Assembly (NCBI RefSeq): GCF_025917685.1 | Contig: NZ_CP089518.1 | Location: forward strand, 2,295,001 to 2,359,000 | Length of the DNA stretch: 64,000 nucleotides | Origin: Bacillus cereus | GTDB taxonomy: Bacteria; Bacillota; Bacilli; Bacillales; Bacillaceae_G | Reading direction: 5' to 3' | Shown: in pieces, positions 1 through 8,921 of the stretch | Numbering within the stretch: the stretch's first letter is position 1 | How the letters are laid out: every line of letters starts with the position of its first letter | Notes under the pieces: model-generated | Databases searched by the model: none | The model's input: the letters and a program-made list of their open reading frames with translations, nothing else | What the model was told of the DNA's origin: nothing | Position numbers and translations under genes: made by a program

Positions 1-634
1 AGCCTGTGGAACAGGGCGAGTTACAATTCCATTCATAGAAAACGGATATCAAATGATTGGTGTAGATATACATGAAGGAATGCTTACTGAAGCGAAGAAA
101 AAATCAACAAGTTATACGAAAGTGAAATGGTTACAGCAAGACTGTTTACAATTGAACATGGAAGAAACTATTCCGTTAGCATTTATGGTAGGGCACGGAT
201 TCCAGCATTTTCTTACGAATATACATCAAAATCAGTTATTAACATCTATTCATCATGTGTTAGCTGACAATGGTATATTTATATTCGATACACGTTTCCC
301 TTCAAAAGAAGAATTAATACAACCATCTACAGAAGAATATTGGACAACTATTACGGATGAAAAGAGAAGAAGATGTGATTTATATACTGAGATGAATTAT
401 GATTCAATTCAGCAAATACAGTACTACATAACAACAAGAAGGTTTTATGAAGATAATGCGCTAGTAGAGGAACTGAAAACAACGATTGATCTTCGTTATA
501 CGTATCCGCAAGAATTAGAAAGATTGTTAGAGTTGAACGGGTTCGAGTTGCTAAATATATATAATGATTGGGAAGGGAATGAGTTAGGAGAGGATTGTTA
601 TTCTATGGTAGTAGTTTGCCGGAAGAAAAGATAG
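1..634 (+). CDS. Class I SAM-dependent methyltransferase, 5'-truncated by the window edge
   Basis: The reading frame is open from base 2, and the residues before the first in-window ATG (base 53) read ACGTGRVTIPFIENGY, the glycine-rich SAM-binding motif I. The true start is therefore outside the window. Downstream are the acidic end of strand 2 (GVDIHEGML) and a motif IV-like stretch (LAFMVGHGFQHFL). The fold is that of small-molecule methyltransferases; the substrate cannot be told. A hairpin terminator follows at 692-729. Only the N-terminal part before motif I is missing. I am confident of the fold, not of the substrate. Confidence 0.85.
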   Translation, partial: ACGTGRVTIPFIENGYQMIGVDIHEGMLTEAKKKSTSYTKVKWLQQDCLQLNMEETIPLAFMVGHGFQHFLTNIHQNQLLTSIHHVLADNGIFIFDTRFPSKEELIQPSTEEYWTTITDEKRRRCDLYTEMNYDSIQQIQYYITTRRFYEDNALVEELKTTIDLRYTYPQELERLLELNGFELLNIYNDWEGNELGEDCYSMVVVCRKKR

Positions 635-691
635 TGTTAGTGGATATGAGGTGAAAAATGACATAAAGATATAATTCACAATTACGACAAA

Positions 692-729
692 CAGACGGTT
701 CCTTCAGAATGAAGAAACCGTCTTATTTT
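692..729 (+). terminator. Rho-independent terminator of the methyltransferase gene
   Basis: An AGACGGTTCCTTC arm and its near-complement GAAGAAACCGTCT enclose a short loop and run into TATTTTT. Confidence 0.75.
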
Positions 730-1112
730 TAGTTGGTATTTGATATTTTAATAAGTGCTTCATCAAATTTTATATAAGTTCAACTACAATGAATTATCTG
801 TTTTTTTCTGAGACTGATGTATCGGAAAAATTTAGTAAATTAAGCAAAAAGAATTTGGACATTTACAAAATGTTTCGATTAAACAAGGTTCCATTTATAA
901 CCATAGGTTTTGATGGCCAATGACTCAATATAATTGAGTAGTAAATAGCTGCTTTTTCAACTAATGTGTGATTTACTTTGGACAGGGAGGGGGCCTAAAT
1001 CCGAATCTTGTCCAAACGTTTCAGGAATGGAGTAGAGCTCACTTTTACATTTTACTTCTGCATGTTTTAAATCGCAAAGCTATAGTATGATAGGTTCAAA
1101 GGGGGAGATGTA
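730..1112. other. Intergenic stretch without recognisable gene
   Basis: AT-rich DNA with stops in all frames. I see no RNA gene or repeat. A GGGGGAG ribosome-binding site at about 1100-1108 belongs to the next gene. Confidence 0.5.
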
Positions 1113-1799
1113 ATGGAAAGTAGGGCGTTGTTTAATGATTCTAAGACGTATCGTTATTCTTTAGAACGTATTTGGGACTCGCATAAAGAACGGGTACTGT
1201 TTATTATGTTAAATCCAAGTTAAGCGAGTCAAGATAGCGAAGATGCGACTTCCAGACGTTGCTTCAATTTTGCGAAGAGCCTTGGTTTTGGTTCCTTGGA
1301 AATTGTAAATTTATTTGCCTATATTGCAACAAATCGTGAAGAATTGCTTCAAGTAAGTAAAGAAGATGCAATTGGTCCTGAAAACGAAAATCATGTGATT
1401 CGTGCATTGAACCGTGCAGATATGGTGATTGCTGCATGGGGTGAAAACTGTAAATATCATAATCGGCACAAAGATATTCATGAATTGTTTAAAGGTTATC
1501 ATTTACACTGTCTTGATAAAACAAGGGATGGATTTCCGAAACACCCTTTATATTTAAGTAAAGATTTGCAGCCAATAGATTACATAAAACCAGAGCGGAT
1601 TGTACACCGTCTAATTCGAACTGCAAGAAACCAAGAAAGAGCAAGTAAAGAAGGGCGCACAATAAATCGTAATGGTGAAACAGAAGGGGACGCATGGTTG
1701 TGGTGTTCGATCTGTCATGAAGAACATCCCATAACAGATTCAACTGCTTGTTTATCCTGTATTAATAGACTTATAGAACAATATCACAGAGTAAAGTAA
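1113..1799 (+). pseudogene. DUF1643 family protein, interrupted by an in-frame TAA
   Basis: ATG at 1113 follows GGGGGAGATG. The frame encodes the DUF1643 core (LFIMLNPS, then a stop, then ASQDSEDATSRRCFNFAKS and LEIVNLFAYIAT). The stop is TAA at 1221-1223, right after the conserved LNPS motif, in a position where relatives carry K or T. The same frame stays open to 1799 and ends in a cysteine pair extension (WCSICHEEHP, CLSCINRL) that looks like a small zinc ribbon. The function of DUF1643 is unknown. Internal re-initiation at TTG 1296 would give only a partial domain. Either a nonsense mutation or a base-call error. Confidence 0.75.
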
Positions 1800-1856
1800 T
1801 CAGTATTCTAACTGAAAAGAATTTTGTACAAATAGTAGTAAATGGAGGAACTAATT

Positions 1857-2723
1857 ATGCAGCAAATTAAAAAAGTAGGAAACTCATTTTGGTATATGAC
1901 ACCTGTTTCTGAAACAGATAGACCAATATTAGGAATGGTCGTTGGAAAAGAAAAAACTTTAATGATTGATGCAGGAAATTCAGAAGAACATGCACAATTG
2001 TTTTTAGAAATGCTAAAAGAACAGAATGTATCAAATCCTGATTTCATAGCATTAACGCATTGGCATTGGGATCATATTTTTGGATTGCCTGTATTACAAA
2101 ATGCAGTATCTATTGCACATTCTGAAACGAAAAAAGAGATGCAGACACTAGTTTCATATGAATGGACAGATGACGCGTTGGACGTAAGAGTAAAAGAAGG
2201 TACAGAAATTGAATTTTGTGCGGAATGTATCAAAAAAGAGTTCAGTGAAAAACCAAGAAATATTAAAATTATTCCTCCGACCTTAACGTTCCAGGATCAA
2301 CTTGAATTAGACCTTGGTGAAGTGACATGTGTGTTAAAGCATGTGGGCGGAGATCATTCACATGATTCCATTGTTATGTACGTTAAAGAAGAAAAGATTT
2401 TATTTTTAGGAGACTGTATATATGCAGATATTTTTTCTTCGAAGTGGAACTATACGACGAAACGAACGTTTAAATTAATAGAAGAGTTAGAGGAATTTGA
2501 TGCTGAAACTTATATTCTTTCTCATGGAGCAGCTATAGATCGGGTTGAATTTTTACAAGAAATTCATTTGCTAAAAACAGTAGGAACTTATACAGAAGCC
2601 CATAAAGGTGATGAAGAGAAGATAAAGGCAGCGTATAAACAAGACCTAGATAGAGAATTAAATGAAGATGAGCTAGAAACAATAACGTATTTTGTCAATG
2701 GTTACGAGATGGATAATTTGTAA
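1857..2723 (+). CDS. MBL-fold metallo-hydrolase
   Basis: Start chosen at ATG 1857, seven bases after GGAGGA; an earlier ATG at 1842 lies inside that ribosome-binding site. The 288-residue product carries the metallo-beta-lactamase signature HWHWDH near residue 65, a later H in GGDHSHDS, D in LGDCIY, and H in LSHGAA, so the metal ligands of a binuclear hydrolase are all present. The family covers lactonases, glyoxalase II-like and phosphodiesterase enzymes; the substrate is unknown. It is probably cytoplasmic because no signal peptide is visible. It converges on the SMI1 gene across a bidirectional terminator. Confidence 0.85.
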   Translation: MQQIKKVGNSFWYMTPVSETDRPILGMVVGKEKTLMIDAGNSEEHAQLFLEMLKEQNVSNPDFIALTHWHWDHIFGLPVLQNAVSIAHSETKKEMQTLVSYEWTDDALDVRVKEGTEIEFCAECIKKEFSEKPRNIKIIPPTLTFQDQLELDLGEVTCVLKHVGGDHSHDSIVMYVKEEKILFLGDCIYADIFSSKWNYTTKRTFKLIEELEEFDAETYILSHGAAIDRVEFLQEIHLLKTVGTYTEAHKGDEEKIKAAYKQDLDRELNEDELETITYFVNGYEMDNL

Positions 2724-2757
2724 AACACAACTCTAATCAAATAGCATTAAACTGCAC

Positions 2758-2794
2758 AAAAAGAGTATTGAAATTTAATTCAATACTCTTTTTA
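2758..2794. terminator. Bidirectional terminator between convergent genes
   Basis: Perfect 13-bp stem AAAGAGTATTGAA / TTCAATACTCTTT with flanking A and T runs, placed between stop codons at 2723 and 2798. Confidence 0.85.
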
Positions 2795-2797
2795 AAA

Positions 2798-3448
2798 TTA
2801 AATATTAAGTTCCAACCAATTTCTAAATTTTTTGGCTGGCTCATCATCTGGAGTTATACCACTTTCAAAACTGGTAGTGAAAGGTAACCACTGCCAATCC
2901 TCACATCCTACAAAAGCTACTCTTGACCAATTATCAATAAATTCAATGAAATTATTCGCAATCTTATATCCATGACCTTCTCCATCGTCGTGACTTAGAT
3001 AAATTATTGGAGCATCTATATCATCTTTCATATCAAATGCTAAATAATCTCCATTTCCCACTTCACAAAATGCTAATTTGTTATGCCAAACTACATCATA
3101 TTCATCTTCAGGATTTGGAAAAGCTGTGTCAATCCAATCTTTTCGTTCTTTTTCAAACTCAAAAAGGTTTTCTAAACTCCAGTGGGGTGTTCCACAAAAA
3201 ATTTCACTAAATTCATTTGGTATCTGCATATCGTCAGATAAAAACCAGCGTAAACTAAAATTCCCAGAGAACTCTAAAAGTACTTTTTTGAAGCTATTAG
3301 GTAATTTAATACCTAGTGTTTCTTCTACTAGAATTACTTGTTCAAGAGTAGATGGTTCATCTATACAAACTTCCTGAACCTCACCGCCTAGTTCTTTAAT
3401 TCTAGAAGTAATAATTTCTATTCTTTCTTTTAGTAACTCATAATCCAC
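2798..3448 (-). CDS. SMI1/KNR4 (SUKH) family protein
   Basis: 216 residues. The core motif ILVEETLGIKLPNSFKKVL followed by a hydrophobic loop and the FCEVGNGDYLAFD, IIYLSHDDGEGH segments is characteristic of the SUKH-1/KNR4 fold. GTG start with GGGGTGAT just upstream. In bacteria this fold is often an immunity protein for polymorphic toxins, but no toxin gene is adjacent here, so the role as an orphan immunity protein is inference. Confidence 0.8.
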   Translation of the reverse strand: MDYELLKERIEIITSRIKELGGEVQEVCIDEPSTLEQVILVEETLGIKLPNSFKKVLLEFSGNFSLRWFLSDDMQIPNEFSEIFCGTPHWSLENLFEFEKERKDWIDTAFPNPEDEYDVVWHNKLAFCEVGNGDYLAFDMKDDIDAPIIYLSHDDGEGHGYKIANNFIEFIDNWSRVAFVGCEDWQWLPFTTSFESGITPDDEPAKKFRNWLELNI

Positions 3449-3516
3449 ATTATCACCCCATGCTATATTAATTAAAGTATATCATTCTTAATAAATTTTT
3501 TCGTGTAATTGAGGTT

Positions 3517-4458
3517 TCAAGTAGCAGCTTTTTTAGCTAATTTAGTAATATATTCAAAGAATACGTCACGTTTTACATCGTAAACGACATTTACAGGTCG
3601 CCCATCATCAGTTTCCACTGTACGCCCTTGGCTAGGTCCGTATGTATGAACAATACTTTTAATCGTTTGTATCTTTGCAAGATCAGCTTTCCCAACAAAA
3701 GCAGCAGTTAATACATCCCACAAATAGTAAGTAGAGTTAGTTGAGAAGTGAACGAGAGGAGGGACCATCGCATAGCATTGACCAAGGAAATCAACACCAA
3801 TATATTTACGCTCTTTTGCCCACTGTTCACGTATGTCTATTGTTAACGGAACTTGGTTTGTACTTTCTAGAGTTACTAAATCAATGATTATATTAGCATT
3901 CCAAACACGAGCTACTGCTTCGGGATCCCAAAATGAATTCCATTCGGCTGTTCCGTCATGTTCCGGCTCATGTACATTGCCTGCAGTACGAAATGTACCG
4001 CCCATCCAAACGAGACGTTCAATTTTATCTTCAATTATGGGAGCCTCATATAATGCACGGGCAAGGTCAGTTAGTGGCCCGGTAAATAATAAAGTTGTTT
4101 TTCCTTCCGTTTGTAGAAGCGTTTCTATTAAATGGTGATGTGCAGGCTTTGCCGCCATGGGTGTTACAACTTTTCCAGACTCATTTAAAATTGGTAAAGC
4201 ATCTACATAAAATGCATGCATCCGCCAGTCTTTCGGAAATGGATTTTTCCCACGAGAGTTTGACGCTGCTACTCCAATATTACCTTTGCCGAAGCGATCA
4301 ATAATTTTACGACTTGCAGACATTGCGGGTTCTAAATAACAATCTGCAGGGATAACTGAAACACCTGTAAGTTCGACATTATCCATCTGGAGTAATAAAA
4401 ATAGTGAAATTAGATCATCTACACCACCATCATGATTGAAGTATACTTTTTTCTTCAT
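3517..4458 (-). CDS. Inosine-uridine type nucleoside hydrolase
   Basis: Start taken at 4458 because GGAG sits seven bases upstream; an upstream ATG at 4470 overlaps that site. The N-terminal VYFNHDGGVDDLISLFLLL matches the DxDxxxDD calcium/ribose-binding motif of IU-nucleoside hydrolases, with D residues retained although the first D is replaced by N. Further family features are LLFTGPLTDLA and the WNSFWDPEAVARVW region. About 313 residues, the usual length. The enzyme cleaves the N-glycosidic bond of nucleosides for purine/pyrimidine salvage. Preceding gene on this strand is a DUF2441 protein, separated by about 30 bases, so the two may be co-transcribed. Confidence 0.85.
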   Translation of the reverse strand: MKKKVYFNHDGGVDDLISLFLLLQMDNVELTGVSVIPADCYLEPAMSASRKIIDRFGKGNIGVAASNSRGKNPFPKDWRMHAFYVDALPILNESGKVVTPMAAKPAHHHLIETLLQTEGKTTLLFTGPLTDLARALYEAPIIEDKIERLVWMGGTFRTAGNVHEPEHDGTAEWNSFWDPEAVARVWNANIIIDLVTLESTNQVPLTIDIREQWAKERKYIGVDFLGQCYAMVPPLVHFSTNSTYYLWDVLTAAFVGKADLAKIQTIKSIVHTYGPSQGRTVETDDGRPVNVVYDVKRDVFFEYITKLAKKAAT

Positions 4459-4491
4459 TGTAATCTCCATCCTATATGGTTTAGTAAGGAA

Positions 4492-5094
4492 TTAATTATG
4501 AAGTGAGGAAAAATCATCAATAATTTCAACTACCTCAATTTTCCCATTAATCAATAGCTCAGGAAGTTCATTTCTAACGTTTCCTTTCCAATATTCTCTA
4601 GCTTGTTCAATTTTTTGAGAGAAAGGAATACCATCTTCTTTCGGTAAAAGATTCCCGTCACCTTCAAAAAAACATCCAATCACTCGTAGTTTAACAATCT
4701 GCAAAACTTCTCGATTGTAAGAATCAAATAGCGTTTTCCATTTCAAAGCATCTTCATAGCTTTTGGCAGCATATAAGCAAGATAATCTTGACGGGTATGC
4801 AGTATATTCTTGCAACCTAACCATTTCTACAATCGTTTCTCTAACCGCTCTAATTGTTTGATCTATATAATTCATAACTAATTTAGCATTTTCATTATTT
4901 ATATGTAATCCGTCATTATTATAATGATTGATTAAAATTTTTATGCCATCTTCACCGTTAGAATTTAATTGGTCTCTTTCAAAAAAGAAGCGATATAGAG
5001 TATTAGTTTGATTTTTATCAAATTGAATGATTTGTCCAATTTTCATTTCTTTCCTTGTAACGATGTGATATGCGTAAAATTCTGATTCATTCAT
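4492..5094 (-). CDS. DUF2441-like hypothetical protein
   Basis: 200 residues with ATG six bases after GGAGG. The N-terminus ([20 protein letters not shown]) and the region with [18 protein letters not shown] resemble the DUF2441 family seen in many Bacillus genomes; the assignment is from memory of the family. No catalytic motif is clear. The domain resembles small ADP-ribosyltransferase-like folds in layout (HIVTR near the start), which I cannot verify. Confidence 0.6.
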   Translation of the reverse strand: MNESEFYAYHIVTRKEMKIGQIIQFDKNQTNTLYRFFFERDQLNSNGEDGIKILINHYNNDGLHINNENAKLVMNYIDQTIRAVRETIVEMVRLQEYTAYPSRLSCLYAAKSYEDALKWKTLFDSYNREVLQIVKLRVIGCFFEGDGNLLPKEDGIPFSQKIEQAREYWKGNVRNELPELLINGKIEVVEIIDDFSSLHN

Positions 5095-5188
5095 GGGTAT
5101 CCTCCTAGTAGTAATTATCGAATATAGTAATGTTAAATTTAGTAATTCAACATCACAATATATAAAACCTTTGTCAGTAAAAAGTTAT

Positions 5189-5218
5189 AAAGCGGAAGGA
5201 ATACACGTAACCGCTTTA
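5189..5218 (-). terminator. Hairpin upstream of the DUF2441 gene
   Basis: TAAAGCGG and CCGCTTTA arms around a 14-base loop, followed on the plus strand by AAAAA. Weak terminator candidate. Confidence 0.35.
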
Positions 5219-5302
5219 AAAACGTTCACAAATTGTTCACTTACGAAGAGGTTTTCAATATCGATATAATGACAAAGACTCAAAGAGAAGGGATGATGAA
5301 AA

Positions 5303-5788
5303 TTGCCAACAACAAGAAAGGAAAACCTCCAATTTGGTATGATGATGTGCCTCGGGATGGTTATCGTAATGACGTTTTACAATGTATTAATGAATGGAGC
5401 AGGAGGGCCAATTCATATTAAGGAGATTGCATTAGAATTACTAATTGGATTTATGATTGCACTATTAATTGAAATATGTATCGTTGGACCTTGTGCGAAA
5501 AAAATTGTATTCGCGTTACCATTTGATAAATCGAAGAAAATAAATATTATACTTGCGATGGCGACAGCAATGGTAATTGGAATGGTGTTCTTTATGTCAT
5601 TTTTTGGTATGGCTATGATGTATTTACATAACGGGCTACATGGTGACTCATTTATTTCTATTTACTTTTCAATTTTTATTAAAAACTTCATGATGGCGTA
5701 TCCACTACAAATAATCATTATGGGACCGTTAGTACGTTTCTTATTTGCAAAGTTTGTTATGAAGAATAAACCTGTTAATATAGCGTAG
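5303..5788 (+). CDS. DUF2798 membrane protein
   Basis: TTG start at 5303 behind AAGGGATGATG. 161 residues with four predicted membrane helices arranged as two similar halves (FGMMMCLGMVIVMTFYN and ILAMATAMVIGMVFFMSF), each followed by a conserved GP motif (IVGPCAKKIVF, IMGPLVRFLF). This internal duplication is the DUF2798 pattern. Located in the cytoplasmic membrane; function unknown. A strong terminator follows. Confidence 0.75.
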   Translation: MPTTRKENLQFGMMMCLGMVIVMTFYNVLMNGAGGPIHIKEIALELLIGFMIALLIEICIVGPCAKKIVFALPFDKSKKINIILAMATAMVIGMVFFMSFFGMAMMYLHNGLHGDSFISIYFSIFIKNFMMAYPLQIIIMGPLVRFLFAKFVMKNKPVNIA

Positions 5789-5827
5789 TTATTATTTATA
5801 AAACATTATATATCGATAAAATTATAA

Positions 5828-5864
5828 AAACACATCTCAAATATTTTGAGGTGTGTTTTTTCTT
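5828..5864 (+). terminator. Rho-independent terminator
   Basis: AACACATCTCAAA / TTTGAGGTGTGTT-type stem followed by TTTTTC after the DUF2798 gene. Confidence 0.8.
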
Positions 5865-5968
5865 ATTCATTCCCAGTTATTTTCATAGTAATGTGACATT
5901 TGTCCTTTTGCCTTTGTAGGATTATAGCTTTTAATTAAGTCAGAAATAGAAAATTAGGAGATGATTTT

Positions 5969-6394
5969 TTGAAGGGCATTGTATTTGCTATTTTTGCTGG
6001 TCTATTTATAACACTTCAAGGAACCTTTAATGCGAAACTTAGTTCACATATCGGCATATGGTCAACGAGTATTATAACGCATTTAATTGGGTTTCTTATT
6101 GCAACTACTGTATTTTTGGTAAAGAAAGAAGAGAAAGTAACGGATTTAAAGGGTGTGAAAAAAGTATATTTAGCAGCCGGTGCATTCGGTGGTTTGATTA
6201 TTTGTGCAGAAACTATGGCGATATATTCAATGGGAGTTACATTAACAGCTGGAACACTTATGGTTGCTCAATTGTTAACAGCAACCTTTATTGAAATGAA
6301 AGGATTATTTCATATAAAAAAGATACAAATGGAGAGATATCACATTGTGGGAACAATAGTAATGATTATAGGTATTGCTGTATTTAATATGTAA
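5969..6394 (+). CDS. Small DMT transporter, DUF606/YdcZ family (first of a pair)
   Basis: TTG start at 5969, preceded by TTAGGAGATGA. 141 residues with four or five hydrophobic helices; begins KGIVFAIFAGLFITLQGTFN, the N-terminal half-repeat typical of DUF606 drug/metabolite transporters. The protein is a half-size transporter, so dimerisation is expected. It is followed after only 19 bases by a Crp-type regulator and then a second DUF606 gene whose N-terminus is clearly related (AILAGILISLQSVFNTKV), so the three form one operon and the two transporters may form a heterodimer (inference). Confidence 0.8.
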   Translation: MKGIVFAIFAGLFITLQGTFNAKLSSHIGIWSTSIITHLIGFLIATTVFLVKKEEKVTDLKGVKKVYLAAGAFGGLIICAETMAIYSMGVTLTAGTLMVAQLLTATFIEMKGLFHIKKIQMERYHIVGTIVMIIGIAVFNM

Positions 6395-6413
6395 ATGAAA
6401 GGAGGAAATGAAA

Positions 6414-7106
6414 GTGGAGAATAGGTCAGAATTAATTATTCAATATTTGAAAGCTTATAATATGCTTGAAATTTTTTCAGGAATAAGTACTGATTATTTT
6501 CAAGTAAATCATTTTGAAAAAGGCAAGCTTATTTGCAATATAGATGATGAAATGGATCGTTTGAATTTCGTTGTTAAAGGTAAAGTAAAAGTTTATACGA
6601 TTACACCAGAAGGAAAGAAACTCATCCTTCGTTTTATTAATCCATTGGCAGTTGTTGGCGATATTGAATTAATACAAAAAAGTAAGACGCATAATGTCGT
6701 TGAAGCTTGTTCAGATGTTGTAGCTATCTCCATTTCTAATACGGTTATTAGAAACAAGTTATTACATGATCCTATATTTATGAACTTCCTACTTGAAAAT
6801 ATTGCGAACACGTTAAAAATATCGACCCGTTTTACAGCTCTTAATTTACTTTATCCTGTAGAAGTACGTGTAGCTAGTTATTTACTTTCAATTTCAACAG
6901 ATAGTAACGGGAATATGTATAAAGAGGATTTGGATGCAACATCGGTATCAAGTATTGCGGATTTTATAGGAGTAAGTTATAGGCACGTAATTCGGGTGTT
7001 ACAAAAATTTTATAAAGAAAAATTAATTGAAAAGAAAAATGGAGTTATTGTAATTAAAGATTTTTTTGGAATGAAGGAAGTTGCTAAAGATAATATATAT
7101 GAGTAA
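6414..7106 (+). CDS. Crp/Fnr family transcriptional regulator
   Basis: GTG start at 6414 is preferred because GGAGG ends eight bases upstream; ATG 6408 is only two bases from it. About 230 residues: an N-terminal cyclic-nucleotide-binding-like beta barrel (residues 20-130, with KGKVKVYTITPEGKKLILRF) and a C-terminal winged helix (SSIADFIGVSYRHVIRVLQ). The barrel lacks the phosphate-binding RE..E pattern of true cAMP receptors, so the ligand is unknown. Sits between two DUF606 transporter genes in one operon and most likely regulates them. Confidence 0.8.
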   Translation: MENRSELIIQYLKAYNMLEIFSGISTDYFQVNHFEKGKLICNIDDEMDRLNFVVKGKVKVYTITPEGKKLILRFINPLAVVGDIELIQKSKTHNVVEACSDVVAISISNTVIRNKLLHDPIFMNFLLENIANTLKISTRFTALNLLYPVEVRVASYLLSISTDSNGNMYKEDLDATSVSSIADFIGVSYRHVIRVLQKFYKEKLIEKKNGVIVIKDFFGMKEVAKDNIYE

Positions 7107-7125
7107 TGAAAGGGAGAGGAAGATT

Positions 7126-7596
7126 TTGATTGGATTTAGTTTAGCCATATTAGCTGGAATATTAATTAGCTTACAATCTGTTTTTAACACGAAAGTGAAT
7201 GAAAATGTAGGACAGTGGTTAACAACTACATGTGTTCTTGGAATAGGTCTCATAAGTTCTGTTATATTTTATATCATTACAGAGAAAAGTATTATCATTA
7301 ATTTTTATACTGCAAATTATTTATTTTATATAAGTGGATTGTTTGGCATTGGACTAATTATTTGTATAATGGGCGCAATAAAGAGTTTAGGTCCAGCGTA
7401 TACGGTGTTAATTAGCCTTATTACCCAATTGGTCGTTGCTTTGTGTATTGATTCATTCGGATTATTTGGAATGGAGAGCATTCCATTACAAATAAATAAA
7501 TTAGTTGGCATAGGCCTATTAATTGTCGGGGTAGGAATTTTTAAAAATCTATTTTCGAATAAAAAAGATATTCATATAAATAAGGATAGTGTTTAA
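7126..7596 (+). CDS. Small DMT transporter, DUF606/YdcZ family (second of a pair)
   Basis: Start chosen at TTG 7126, behind AGGGAGAGGA; this aligns the protein with its upstream paralogue, whereas an ATG at 7099 lies inside the regulator's coding sequence. About 156 residues with four or five membrane helices, beginning IGFSLAILAGILISLQ. Half-size membrane transporter presumably dimerising with the 5969-6394 product. The two differ enough to suggest an antiparallel heterodimer as in small multidrug transporters, but orientation cannot be proven here. Confidence 0.75.
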   Translation: MIGFSLAILAGILISLQSVFNTKVNENVGQWLTTTCVLGIGLISSVIFYIITEKSIIINFYTANYLFYISGLFGIGLIICIMGAIKSLGPAYTVLISLITQLVVALCIDSFGLFGMESIPLQINKLVGIGLLIVGVGIFKNLFSNKKDIHINKDSV

Positions 7597-7676
7597 AGAA
7601 TATTAAGGGAAAAAGTGTTAATGGTCAGAACTTATACATTTAGATAGTAATAAGTGAGCGATAAGGAGAGAGATAA

Positions 7677-8570
7677 ATGATTCAGTTAATGTTGCAAGAT
7701 GGTGTACATTATTTGAAAATCAATGGGATTTTGCATTGGTGTAAAGTTGCAGGGACAGCTCATAATACAGTTCCTCTTATTATTGTACATGGTGGTTCAG
7801 GTGGTAATCATTATGTATTCGAAAGAACACTTGGGTTGAGGTTAGAAGGAAATATCTCTGTAGTTTATTACGAACAAAGAGGATGTGGACGAAGTGAGGC
7901 ACCACAAGATGACGGTGAGTACTCAATCAATACTCTAGTGGAAGATTTATAGGAATTAAGAAAGAAATTAAATGTAGAGAAGGTAAATTTGTTAGGCTAC
8001 TCTTTTGGTGGACAACTCTGTTTAGAGTATGCTTTGAAATATCCGAAAAAGGTTGCAACAATGGTATTACAAGCACCATTGTTAGATGATTTTAATGATA
8101 TGTATACTGTGCAGATAGAAGGTTTTCTACAAATAACGAAAGGGGAAATGAAAGAACAAATATCGAAAATAAGTAAGTCGGAAATTGCGTTAAAAGAAAA
8201 ATATAATCAAGTTTGGAATATAGTTGATACAGCAACTATAGATCGTCTATTGTTTAAAAATGAAGAATTTGCAAAGTTAAATCGCAGTCTTTGGGAGGAA
8301 AGTAAGTTAAGTAATACAGGAAAGATGAGTAAAGTTATTTTTGAAACAAAATCACCTTTACCGCTTATTGAGCGCATTAAAGATTTAGAAATTGATACGT
8401 GTGTCTTAGTCGGGGCGCATGACTATAACACGGGTGTAGGAATGAGTAATAGAATAACGAGACAATTGAAAAATAGTAAACTTGTTATATTTGAAAATAG
8501 TGCGCATTTCCCAGATATAGAGGAGACGGATAAAGTATGTGAAACGATTATTGAGTTTTTGGAACGATAG
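7677..8570 (+). pseudogene. Alpha/beta hydrolase (proline iminopeptidase-like), split by an amber codon
   Basis: ATG 7677 follows AAGGAGAGAG. The N-terminal part has the oxyanion motif HGGSGG and EQRGCGRSE, typical of the prolyl aminopeptidase/haloperoxidase group. The frame stops at TAG 7950-7952 (after VEDL) and continues in the same frame with ELRKKLNVEKVNLLGYSFGGQ, which holds the nucleophile elbow GYSFGG, through a D (GAHDYNTG) and catalytic H (NSAHFPDIEE) to 8570. Full-length would be 297 residues. Only one base change separates this from an intact enzyme. Confidence 0.8.
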
Positions 8571-8775
8571 GGGAATCGCTAGCATTTCGGAAAATCCTCA
8601 CGCTAAGAGCATACGAAATTTTATACAGTTTTTTGATGAATCCAATAACAAAAAATAACATTAAAACGGCATCAGTATAGGAATGTATAAAAAACGCATA
8701 GATCCATAGAACAAAAAAGGTGCTTCGCTGGTGAGTGTAGGGTGTCTCCTTTCTCTTGCTATCGATAATGAGACG
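8548..8775 (-). pseudogene. Fragment of a membrane protein gene
   Basis: A 75-codon minus-strand frame is open between two stops and lacks a start codon. It contains coding-like hydrophobic stretches (FFVLWIYAFFIHSY, AVLMLFFVIGFIKKLY). It overlaps the last 20 bases of the hydrolase. I do not recognise the family. It may be the C-terminal remnant of a membrane protein. Confidence 0.3.
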
Positions 8776-8815
8776 TTATGTCAACCTAACATGTATAGGA
8801 TATACACTGTTCCTT

Positions 8816-8843
8816 ATTCAACTAAATAGCAGGTTAGTTGAAG
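8816..8843 (+). terminator. Hairpin before the second methyltransferase gene
   Basis: TTCAACTAA and TTAGTTGAA form a perfect 9-bp stem; the sequence after it is only moderately T-rich, so it may be a terminator or a leader structure. Confidence 0.35.
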
Positions 8844-8921
8844 TATATTTTGGTTAATATAGGAATTTTTGGATGCCCCCTAGAATATAAAAAATATAGA
8901 TTGTATTATAGGAGGTATATA

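Noticed and set aside
7950..7952. Recoding of TAG (for example selenocysteine/pyrrolysine-like)
   Set aside because: The position is not conserved as special in hydrolases; no recoding element or machinery is seen. A nonsense mutation is simpler.
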